DNA from: Ornithodoros turicata
Taxonomy: Eukaryota; Arthropoda; Arachnida; Ixodida; Argasidae
Length of the DNA stretch: 64,000 bases
NCBI RefSeq assembly: GCF_037126465.1
Contig: NW_026999320.1
Span: 3,534,001-3,598,000 of the forward strand
Direction of reading: 5' to 3'
In this document: positions 54,756 to 64,000 of the stretch, one piece after another
Position numbering within the stretch: position 1 is the stretch's first letter
How the letters are laid out: each line of letters begins with the position of its first letter
Program-made: the position numbers and the translations under genes
The notes under the pieces: model-generated
The model's database searches: none
Seen by the model: only the letters and a program-made list of their open reading frames with translations
Told to the model about the DNA's origin: nothing

Positions 54756-57091
54756 ACAGCAGTGGTAGGTTACTGCTGTTGTGATTCTAATGATTGAGAG
54801 TACCCTGATAAGCCTTTGAGGTGAAAATCCCTCAGATCAGCATTCATGCAGGGTGCTTTTGTTATTTTAATGTAAGGGAATATCATTAAGAGTATGACAA
54901 AAGAAATAATCTTGCGACTCAAGGAGGGTTTGTCTTTGCCGCTGCCTTCTTCAGACAGGATGTGATGACATCATGAAGCGTCTCTATGTCTCACGTGTCT
55001 GTTCCTCATGCAAACACACTGTTTTATCACTTTTGTGTTCGCTTGTCCTGTGCCTTCTTCACGCAAGGACAATGTGACTGTGTATGCAGCAATATGCAAG
55101 AATTATCTCATGACAGAAATGGAAAAAAAGGGCAGCATCAAAAATGCGAGGTTGGCCAATGGTGCTCATAGTCCTGGATGGATTTACGATGAGCATTGTT
55201 TTTGACTAAGAGGTGTAAGTGCTGTATGTTTAGAATAGTTGGATGCTGGTTTTCCACTTTGTTCAAGTGGTTTCTCTGTGCTTTTTTTCCCTTGTCGTCT
55301 GACAAACATGCGATTTTTCCTGGGTGATAGTGCTCGCTGAGCAGTCTCCTGACATCTCCAGACCTGTTCTGTCATGTTTTCGTTCTGCATGTAGTTCTGT
55401 TTTTCTTTTATTTTTGAGAAGAAACATTCATGTCTTGCAGATAGGGCTGTCCTGATTCGGAGTAGAGCTAGAATGATTCTTGATGATTTTTTGATTCAAT
55501 TAGTGCAGAAAGTAAGCACAATGGGGACAGGTGCGTCAGCAAAGCGTCATTATTCAGTTATCTCCCTCTCTATTGGATGAGATGGACATATCTCGCTGAG
55601 CTCGTCGTATTTAACCATTGATGGTGTTGCTTGTTAGGATATTTCGTTCTTTCCTGTATTCGTAAGTCTCATTTAGTAAGACTTTCGGATTGAAATGCTT
55701 AATTCCTAAGATCAGCTTTCATGCATGGTGCTTTTCTGCAGTAGTTTTTCTTTTTCCTATGCAATTATTATAGTAGAACAAAGGAAATAATCGTGGGGTG
55801 GTGATTCAATAAAAAACAGGTAACCAGTCTAGAGTGTACATGTCCTTGAGCCATGCAGCTGCTTGCCTGGGTGATTATGTCATGCCGCAGCTCTATTGTT
55901 TCAGGTGGACCTTGTCCAGAGGAGTTGGGTTGGGCATTAGTGGAAAAAATACCGTGTAGCCCTGAGACAATAGGATGTCATCACGACCAAAGAGGAAGGC
56001 CCGCAGAGGGCGCAAGGATTCACTTCTCTCTTGGTCACTGGCGAGTGTGGACGCGTTGATTCTACTCCTAGGAATTGCATTGGCCATTAGTGGAAAAGTG
56101 TAGCCTCGGGTGGGATACAGTTTGCTCTGATGGGGTACAGATGAGTGGTTCGTCACAGGTGAATGATGAATTTTGTGTTGAGAGGATTTACAATGCAGTG
56201 TACGTGTCCGATGATGATGAGTGTCTTTTTCACTCTGTTCAGATGTTTTTCTGTGTTTGCTTTCCTTTGTTGCCCAGCAGTCGTGCAATTTTTCCTCATG
56301 TGACGACGCTTGCTGAGAGATGTCCTGAAATGCCCTGACCTGCATGCTTTCGTTTGTTAAGGCATCTAGCTCTGTGTTTTTCTTTTTAGACGAGAAAGAT
56401 TCATGTTGATCGTTCATATCTTGACGATGATGCTAGTGCTGCCACACCCTTGATTTGAATAGGAATGTCGCTAGAACGATTCTTAATAATTTTGCGATTA
56501 AATTAGTGTAGAAAGTAAGCGCGGCACACATGCATGACTTTATAGAGGAGAAAAAAGCATTACGATTCAGTTCTGCGCCTCGCTGTCGGATGGAACGGAC
56601 GCATCATTCTGCGCTCCTCGTGACTGCTGTTGTCGTGGGCTGATCTGTTGTGTAACTAATTCTTTCGCACGTGATAACTTTGTACCCGCTTTGTTGACGA
56701 TTTTTATGCCCGTGCATGTTGGGCGCTGGTTGCTGTTGTACCTGTAAGGGCATCCCCGCCATTTTCTATCTTCTTCTGCCTTGGGAACGAGAGTAGCACT
56801 GGCATGATTCTTAATAATTTTGTCATGAAATTAGTTGAGAAAGTAACCTCTAGGGGGTGCAGATGCGTTACTTTATAGAGGAGAAAAAAGCGTTACGATT
56901 CAGTTTTGTGCCTGGCTGTCGGATGGAGCAGACGCATTGTTCTGCGCTCCCCGTAACTGCTGTTGTGGTGGACTGTTTTGCTTCTGTTCCTGAGTCTTTT
57001 TGTTGCTAGTCATTGATGGTTACCATATTTACTCTTGTTTTCACTGCCTCTGTATTATGAGTGTTTTTCTCATTGCATGTCCAAAGTTGTC
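54756..57091. mobile_element. Giant foldback element, right arm, outer part
   Basis: It is the reverse complement of 28272-30465, from ACTGCTGTTGTGATTCTAAT at the inner side to GCATGTCCAAAGTTGTC at 57091. Long shared stretches include GGCAGAAGAAGATAGAAAAT and GGCGGGGATGCCCTTACAGG on the complementary strand. The 250 bp corresponding to 30466-30715 are missing between the two parts of the right arm. Confidence 0.75.
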
Positions 57092-57352
57092 CTAACCTGC
57101 TGAGACATGCCATGATGACGTCGCTGCTGACGTCACAAGATGGCCAGAACTTGTGGTCACAAGAAGGATGGTGGCTCCACCTGGTGTGATGCTTTGCAAC
57201 TAGGTAGTCACCTGCCTCTGTGCTCAGTCGTCCTGCGATGGTCAGCGGCCGTTCCGGACCGCTTCTTTCAAGATGACCTCGTTGATCTTCAACTAAACTC
57301 CTTCTCCCCACTCCATTTATCTCTATTTTATTTTCTATCTCTTTTATTTTTT

Positions 57353-57526
57353 ATCAGCTCAAGTAGCCGGCAACTCACACAGTGGTCTGCACACGTCTTA
57401 GAAGCTCCCCAATTAGTGTAATGACTCCCTGAATGATCCTTATTACTGTGGGAGGACCAAAATTACTCTAATTCGTAATTAATGGCGTCCAGGTGTCTGT
57501 GTGAGTTGCCAACTACTTGAGCTGAT
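57353..57526. mobile_element. 174-bp MITE-like inverted repeat
   Basis: ATCAGCTCAAGTAG at the left pairs with CTACTTGAGCTGAT at the right. Further in, GCAACTCACACAG pairs with CTGTGTGAGTTGC. The middle is unique. The target duplication is not clear because the outer bases are part of the palindrome. Confidence 0.75.
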
Positions 57527-58779
57527 CATATACTACTCATGCAATACATTTATAAAATGTCTTGAAATTATTTGTGAACTTCACTGCGCTGTGAAATTGG
57601 TGAATTGTGGTTGGCACCACGCACTTGCCGATAAGAGAATTCACCAAAATAAGAAAGTCCTTCAGAGAGATTGTGCCTCAACATAATGAGAATTTTCAGA
57701 GCCAGGGCCTCTCCTGTAGTGACTCCTGAGTCACAAGTACGGTCTTGTCCTTGAAAAAGGTTCTCAAATTCACTCTCAGCATCATGGTAGTCGGGGCATT
57801 TACTATCGACCTCATCGGTAGAAGCATTACTCGATTCTTCACATGATGTGTGGAGCTCCTATAAGTTCAAAGTACGTTTATCAACCACTCATGGTTGCTG
57901 CTTCACTAAATTATTTTAATCACCACATATTTTAATGTACATGTAATTCTGTGTGGATTTGCTGTTACTTGTGCAAATAATATCTGACGTTATCCTCAAA
58001 ATTGTAACAGAGGACTTGAGACGTAGGTATCACAGATATTTTTGCAAGTGGCATGTTATGTTATAGGCAAATATTTCACAGAGGACAATATGTAGCACCA
58101 TGTGTATATGATTGAGTAATCACTTCTTTTACCAATGTACCTTTTATTTAGAACTGCTCATTGAGAAGCTGAACGAAAGCTGGAAATATAACTGATGTCG
58201 CACAGAGAGAGCCACAAAGGCTGCAACGTTATGACACCATAAAACCTCAAAAAGCAAATTTTGTAATGTCATAGTCTACTAAACTAAGCATGTAGTGTGT
58301 ACTCAGAGTGGAATGGTTGGTAATATCTGAGCATAGCGAGGCTGTCTCGTCCTGGGAGGCAAGATCATGCTGTGTAATGCCAGAAAAAAAAATTATGCAC
58401 ACCAACGAAAAATAATAACTGCAAAACCTATCACAACACCATGCCACAACAAAAATTAACCCATCTCATTTCAATTTCGTCACAGTAATAGCATCCCAAA
58501 CCATCTTGTGGCTCAATATTACTGGTGTCGGGCTCCTGGATTTGAATATAAAAAACAACAAAAACAAATGTCCTGAAATCACAGTATTCGGACCAAACAT
58601 GAAGCAGATACGGACACGGCGATAACGACTGCACCGCTACAAAGGACGCTCAATATGTACCTACATATTATTCACGGTTCCATGAAAGGAGCCATACACA
58701 GGTATACAAGTCGTGTGCATATCTTTGCGTTATAATATTACAACTTAGGCAGTAAAATCTTCTTGTAATTACTAGCGCG
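57527..58779. other. Unassigned
   Basis: No supported gene or repeat pair. Confidence 0.35.
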
Positions 58780-59150
58780 CAAATCTAAAAAGGGCTCCCC
58801 GGCAGAAATCAGGACTGGTTCCCGAATGGTCCCTAAGTGGTTCCATTTGCAGTTGAATGGTCCCAGATAGGTCCCCAAGTGGTATTAATGGTCCCACTCT
58901 GGCTTTAAGCGGGTTCCATTCTGGACCCAGATGGGTGCCAACGTGGTGTGTGGTTCCCACTCTGGGTTTAAGTGGGTTTCATTCTGGGCCCAGAAGGGTG
59001 CCAAAGTGGTGTGTGGTTCCCACTCTGGCTTTAAGCGGGTTCCATTCTGGGCTCAGATGGTTCCAGCAGTTCCAGCTGGAGCCTCACAGGTACCATTTTG
59101 TTCCCAGAATGGTCACTTGAGACTCCAAGTTGGGCAGCTTCCCAGCTTCC
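58780..59150. repeat. GGTCCC/GGTTCCCACT array with 63-bp tandem unit
   Basis: Three 63-bp units start at 58893, 58956 and 59019 (CCCACTCTGG, then TTTAAG, GGGTT, CCATTCTGG, then CAGATGGGTGCC). More degenerate GGTCCC words flank them. Because 63 is divisible by three, an ORF (58857-59120) passes through as 21-residue repeats, which I take as a by-product. Confidence 0.8.
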
Positions 59151-60215
59151 CCCTTTGAGATTTCATCATATCCACACTTGGCATATATCCTTCTGGTTTT
59201 GTTTGATCTATTACTCTGATATATTTTAGCACATGCATGATCTCTTTTTATTGCTGTTTATCCAGGTGCGCGCGTCTGCGATCAAATATATGCTGTATCC
59301 CTGTAACTCTAATTCGAGCACATATTCTCATCTGAAGGCGAATATCATAACACATTAAATACCAGAAAAAGGTAAAAAATACATCTCAACGACAACAAAA
59401 ATTTAGCTGAATAACTAAAAGAAAGACAAGGAAAAGAAAAGAAAAGGTAACTGCAGAGGCTGATGCAATGTGAAGACGCTACGGCGGCTAGAAACTCAAA
59501 CTTCAAATGGCGAGAGCCGAGAGGGAGAGGAGAGGACGAGAGGCGAGAGTGGCAGGTGGCATGGCAGTTGGAACTTGGACGCGTCGCAGCAAGTTGGTTT
59601 TCTTTTCAGTTGCCGTCGCAAGGATGGTGTATCTCCTGTGCAGTATTTACGTGTGTTTTGGTGGGCTTTGTAAGACAATGCGATGACAATGGTTCCTGTG
59701 CAACACATTGTCGATTTTCCGGAAGAGTTTTGACGCCAAGAAGACCTAAACGGCGTAGGGGCAAAACTCACTGTGAAACGCTAATCGGACTGCACGTCGC
59801 GAATGTTTGCAGGTATGAGTGATGACCGTGATGTTTTGATTACTATTAAATAGGTGTTTCATTTTAGAAACTTAGGAGGAACTTGAAGAGAAACAGGATA
59901 AGAAGATTCCGAGCGTACGGTGAAGAGGGAGGGGGTGTCGCGACCTGCATGGAAAACCGGAGTGTCATGTGTCATCTTCTCTAAGAAAATACAAGTTGTG
60001 AAATGGCCAACGAACGAAAGCTCCCTGTGGTCCGTGAGTGCATCGCACAGTCAGGCATATGCTTTGTCAAGACACAGTGAGTGATCAGACTTATACTACG
60101 TAGTATGAACATGTAGAGATGTAAAGATTATTTCGTTCTGCTCAGTGTATGCTTTTAGCAGAATAAACGATATTTACTTGAGCAATATGTGCATTTCCAC
60201 GCATTGTTTTCAGTC
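59151..60215. other. Unassigned, with a GC-rich ORF at 59463-59822 (+)
   Basis: The ORF (119 codons, Arg- and Trp-rich) lies in purine-rich, CpG-containing sequence. I recognise no domain, and the reading frames on the other strand are open too, so coding is doubtful. Confidence 0.3.
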
Positions 60216-60550
60216 ATGCATTCAGTGGTCCCAGCTGCTAAGCGACCGGATCCCAGACCACTTAGCAGAGGGGACCACTGGATCAATTCCACTGGTTCCA
60301 CTTCAAGTGGGACCATCGTGAAGCTGGTTCCACTTTCAACTGGTCCCAGTCACTAAGTGGGACACACTCAAAGTGGGACCTGTCCAATAAACCACTTTGA
60401 AGTGGTCCCACTCCAGAGTGGTCCCATTCTGAAGTGGTTTAACGAACTGGTCCCCCATGGGACCACTTGGCAAGTGGGACCAGAGTGGGACCATTACCAG
60501 AGTGGGACCAGTTCGTTAAACCATTTTGAAATGGTCCCATTCTAGATTTC
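60216..60550. repeat. GTGGTCCCAC palindromic-word array
   Basis: Dense words such as AAGTGGGACC, GGTCCCACT, CATGGGACCACTTGG and GAACTGGTCCC with its complement GGGACCAGTTC. A larger hairpin joins TTTAACGAACTGGTCCC (60437) with GGGACCAGTTCGTTAAA (60504). It is related in wording to the array at 58780. Confidence 0.75.
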
Positions 60551-60724
60551 TACCTGGGCTTGCATACGGAGGAAATATTCACTGCACTATTTTGCTTCTT
60601 AGCTCCGCCCTACGCTATAACTTTACATCATTTTGATGTGGCGCTTCCCTCACAAATTATGATCAAAGGTCGCATCCGTGATTTCATTTCGCTTGTGGAA
60701 ATTGACTGGAAGAATGTGTGTCCA

Positions 60725-60790
60725 GTGGTTAGCATGCTGGCGATGCGACTTTGTGATTGAGAGGTACCCGGGTTTTAATCTACTCACGTG
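60725..60790 (+). mobile_element. tRNA-derived SINE-like fragment
   Basis: GTGGTTAGCATGCTGG resembles a polymerase III A box, and ACCCGGGTTTTAATCTAC 35 bp downstream resembles a mutated B box (GGTTCGAATCC type). No cloverleaf can be completed. tRNA-derived SINEs are known in ixodid ticks. I cannot place it in a named family. Confidence 0.4.
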
Positions 60791-62459
60791 ATAGCTTTGC
60801 TGTTGTTCATGTTTGCGTCAGAATTAGGCGCCCAGTAGTCCAGTCGAAGACGCTAGATGTGTCACGACGCTGAATTTCAGAACCACAGAGCGCAAAATGT
60901 ATGTGCAGGTTGGTCATCTTTGAAGGCATTTATATGGGTCACCGAGTTAGCACGGGTCAACCGAAATGTATATTTGGGTATTATGACCTGCATTATTTCA
61001 TGAGATACCAGTATTTGAGAAATGTTTGGTTGCCTGTTTACAACACTTTAAGCCCAGTAAGACAAAACTATGGATATACACAAGCACTGACGTGTCGCTT
61101 GTAAGTGTTCTGACCATGTTCATTGCAAAGGCCAATAAGGTCAACGAAAAAAATGGCAGAGTAGCTAACGGAGGGGACTTGAGCTTATCCAAATATTTAG
61201 ACATATTACAATGGGTCATACGTATCGCGTATAGCATTAAATGGGCAATCTATGGAAACAAAATGGTCAAGAGAAATGTGAAACTGTTAGCACGCTTAAC
61301 ATGCAACATGAACACAGGGAACGTATATTCGCTGCTCACAGCCACAGCTGCTTTTGGTGCCAATACAGAATTTAAAAAAAAGAAATCTCGGAATCTGTAT
61401 AGGTGCAGTACACTAACCACAAGAACACAATTGAACACTTTCTTCATGACATGCGGGTATACAGAATCTGTTTTCAATACACAATGCAGATGCATTTTAT
61501 TTTGAGCAGAGGCCTTTAGCTCGTGCAGCACCAATGAAAGAACCAGAAAAGTCCCTCTGCTATCTACTCTTTTTGTGTTCTATTCTGGTTTCATACTGAT
61601 TTTTCTCTACACAGTGGTGGTTGGTTCTCTCACAGTGGTTACATTAGCTGGTGCTCATGAAGCGACAATAAAGGATATTAACTTCCAGCCCCAGAGTCGC
61701 ATTCGTTGTCATTGTGGCAGGCCACATTAGCAATTCATTTAACTTCCTTGCTCCTCGCACGTACAGAAACTCATGGGGAATCTCAAATCGAAAACATGAG
61801 GCATATGAAATAATTAGAGCTCACAAACCTACCGTCTCAGAGGGCACACAGTCAGCCAAAGGAGACGCAATGGAGGGATTCCCTTCAGCAGGCAGGCTGC
61901 CACGGTGTCTTTCTTCAGATGATACCTCTTCTTTACTGACACCGATTCTTCATTTTGAACTGTCGCTTTTTGTGACCCCGCCCTCCTCCATTTTGTTGTT
62001 TTCGAAAAAAATATGTTTTTTTGCGGCTACTGTTACTTAAAGGTACTGTTTCCGCCTCTTTGGAGTTGTCAAGACCATTCCGTTTACAACAGAATAGAGC
62101 TGGCAATAGGAAACATATGCGAAACCAGGGTACCTTTTTTTCTCGGTGCAGAAAAGATACAAGTGCAGATAACGCAGCAGAACTTTAGTTAATGTAACAA
62201 AACAAATATGTCAAAAGTTTGACTGTTGAAAGAAAGAAGCAATGTGCCAGCATGGATAGACGGGTGGATAGCGAGTGCGGCGTTTCCCCGTGGTATAATG
62301 GGTTGGCGGCCTAGCCATATGGTGGCAGGACCAATCGTGACACCTCCTGCACAAATAAATCGCTCGTGTGTATATATGTGCAACGAATCGTAATTAATAT
62401 TGTGGCGTTTACTCTGCTTAGCATTTACATTGAAAACCAAGCGATGGCGGCGGTATTGT
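60791..62459. other. Unassigned
   Basis: An ORF of 159 codons at 61026-61505 (+) has no recognisable motif. AATAAA occurs at 61667-61672. I cannot tell whether a gene is present. Confidence 0.3.
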
Positions 62460-62889
62460 GGCGCCACCTGTTAGTCACTGAACCAACTGCGCGGTGAAAA
62501 CTGTCGGACAGGCTGCACACTGTCGGGGAGCACGGGGTTTTCGCTGCATACAAGCGCAGTTAATTTCGGGCTGCACCACTCGTTCTTCCCGTGGTGTCTG
62601 CGGTCCCAAAAAATCGTGGTTGTGTCGTGGACAGCCTTCAAACCCTCCGTTTCGGACATCACGTAGCCGGAGAACGCATGGCGTCTCCGAAGCGGTAGCA
62701 GACGCTCCGGCCTGCGCGAAGTTGCTCACCTCGATCATGTGATCCCAGGTCCAATGAGGAGCGTCCGCACCACTTGCGTGACATAGTGACGCGCGTGGTG
62801 GCGCTCATCACGTGCCTATCGTGAAGGCGAAGGAGGGTGTTTCGCGCACGGGAGGTTCGGGGAGCTATTGCAGGCGTCCCAATTTCTCT
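62460..62889. other. CpG-rich block with open frames on both strands
   Basis: High CpG density and opposing ORFs (62494-62742 plus, 62475-62738 minus) suggest an unmethylated promoter or first-exon region. No product is recognised and no direction can be assigned. Confidence 0.3.
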
Positions 62890-63165
62890 ACGGTTGCACT
62901 AATCCCAAGCAAGCAATGGCCGATGGCCGACGGTTGGCAAAAAGTTGGATGATAGCTGGCCAACGACTCCTTTGACCAGCCAACGTTGGCGTAATGTTGC
63001 ATACTGGTAGGCGGAGCGACATACTTGGCAAGCCGTCGGCCAAGGAACAGATCCGTACCAAGAAACGAGCTCGTTGGCCAAGCACTTTCCAAGCACGGCT
63101 AGGTTGGCAGGCCAAGCTCTTGCTAACCTTGGTCCAATATCGGTATGTCGCCTCGTGGAAAGGGT
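62890..63165. repeat. TTGGCCAA palindromic-word array, copy 1
   Basis: Variants of TTGGCCAA, TTGGCAAG and CGGCCAAGG are packed around a conserved core GGAACAGATCCGTACCAAG at 63044-63062. The same core recurs at 63720 and 63890. Confidence 0.75.
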
Positions 63166-63689
63166 AACGCAGAATGGTGTAGCAGTGCATAAGCTCGACT
63201 TTCGATGGGCCAAGTGACTATCTCAAATCAAACGCAGTAAGAAACAGAGGCGTCATCTTCATGGGGTGCTAATACGACAAGCAGTTCATCATTCCAGTGT
63301 TCTTTGAGCATGCAATTAAACTTGGACACCTCACCCTTTATTTTTACTATCAGGTGAACAGGGCTCTCGAATTTGTGAAAGTTCGCGAGGCAACCCATAT
63401 ACAGTATCAGTTCTTCATCAGGAAAGAAATGCAATTGCTTTTGTTTGTGAGCTCTTTTGGTCCTGGTGATCAAGGCATTTTGCGCTTTTTTTTACTTTGA
63501 AAAGCCGTGCACATTGTCCATTGTGGGTAATTTATGCGCTTTAAAATGCCGTGCTCACTGTCCGTGGTGGGAAATACAAGCAACAAACAAAGAATGGTAA
63601 GTCGTTGCCTTACGTCGCGAGACAATTGAGTATGGAAATGAGCAACGTAGCAGGAATGTTTTGGTCTCTATCTTGGCACAATGTAGGCT
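63166..63689. other. Spacer between TTGGCCAA arrays
   Basis: A minus-strand ORF (63473-63228) is open for 81 codons but has no recognised motif. Near 63490-63600 the words AAAAGCCGTGCACATTGTCC and AAAATGCCGTGCTCACTGTCC form a short direct repeat. Confidence 0.3.
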
Positions 63690-64000
63690 AGCCAGTGCTT
63701 GGCAAGTCATTGGCCAAAAAAGAGATCCGTATCAAGAAACAAGCTTGTTGGCCGATGCTGTACCAACCAAGGCCAGGTATGCCAGCCTGACCACTGCCAA
63801 GCTTGGCCCAACCTTTGTTTGTTACTTGGGTAGTTGCTTGAAGATTGGGAACACACTGGCTTGCCAAATGTTGGCAAATTGTTGGCCAAGGAACAGATCC
63901 GTACCAAGAAACGACGTCGTTGGCCAACCACAAGCCAAGCGTGGCCAGGTTGGCTGGCCAAGCCAGTGCCAAGGTTGGCCCAAGGTTTTCCTGATGCTTG
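63690..64000. repeat. TTGGCCAA palindromic-word array, copy 2 (continues past window end)
   Basis: Two further units with the core GAxCAGATCCGTAxCAAGAAAC lie at about 63720 and 63890 (spacing near 180 bp), embedded in TTGGCCAA-type words. Minus-strand ORFs across it reflect the absence of stops in the repeat, not a gene. Confidence 0.75.

Noticed and set aside
58857..59120. 87-codon ORF with 21-residue repeats
   Set aside because: It is produced by a 63-bp tandem repeat that has no stops in this frame. Overlapping frames are also open.
62280..62360. Possible tRNA gene or tRNA-derived repeat
   Set aside because: GTGGTATAATGGG is A-box-like, but no B box or cloverleaf can be formed.
62888..63213. 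Three overlapping ORFs on the minus strand
   Set aside because: They come from the TTGGCCAA array, which lacks stop codons, and no frame is favoured.

Overview
This window looks like accessory, repeat-dominated DNA from an arthropod nuclear genome, most likely a chelicerate such as a hard tick. That organism call is inference. It rests on short exons with GT/AG introns, TA- and TTAA-flanked foldback elements, Penelope-like retroelements with GIY-YIG endonucleases, I- and CR1/Jockey-like LINE tails, and several families (BEN-domain genes, tnp2-like transposase genes, P2X7-like intracellular domains) that are expanded in ticks. I recognise no ordinary single-copy host gene, no rRNA, no convincing tRNA gene and no CRISPR array.

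The main structure is a two-gene unit that occurs twice. Each unit has a multi-exon tnp2/CACTA-like transposase gene on the minus strand and a multi-exon BEN-domain gene on the plus strand. The genes are divergent and share a 0.6-0.75 kb intergenic region. Unit A spans about 1.35-27.97 kb: transposase exons at 13849-11944, 11519-11258, 10367-10111 and 8054-1346, BEN gene 14574-27941. Unit C spans about 39.29-47.81 kb: transposase exons at 42169-42056, 41829-40811 and 40547-39290, BEN gene 42742-47809. Splice phases close across almost every junction by hand translation. Both transposases are broken. BEN gene A needs only one frame correction, and BEN gene C is cut by a TIR element.

Both units have been heavily invaded. 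In transposase A, a LINE tail sits in the second coding block (12114-12690) and a 5978-bp TTAA-flanked element sits in the last exon (2010-7987). That element contains a P2X7-like exon, a LINE 3' tail, a LINE RT fragment and a Penelope fragment. BEN gene A introns hold a 484-bp tandem duplication, a 1.9-kb TIR element, several foldback MITEs, a duplicated exon, and LINE and Penelope pieces.

From 28272 to 57091 there is a giant foldback structure. Arms of about 4.6-5.1 kb, made of degenerate tandem sub-units, surround a 0.9-kb loop (32877-33765). The right arm is interrupted at 36512 by 18.2 kb of other DNA that resumes at a TTAA site at 54752. The interrupting DNA holds a Penelope fragment, unit C, several arrays and an I-like LINE with a 12-bp target duplication.

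The right side and the nested segment carry three families of arrays built from short self-complementary words: CTGGTGTACACACCAG (37.9, 48.0 and 49.8 kb), GTGGTCCCAC (58.8 and 60.2 kb) and TTGGCCAA (62.9 and 63.7 kb). The last 7 kb is mostly unassigned.
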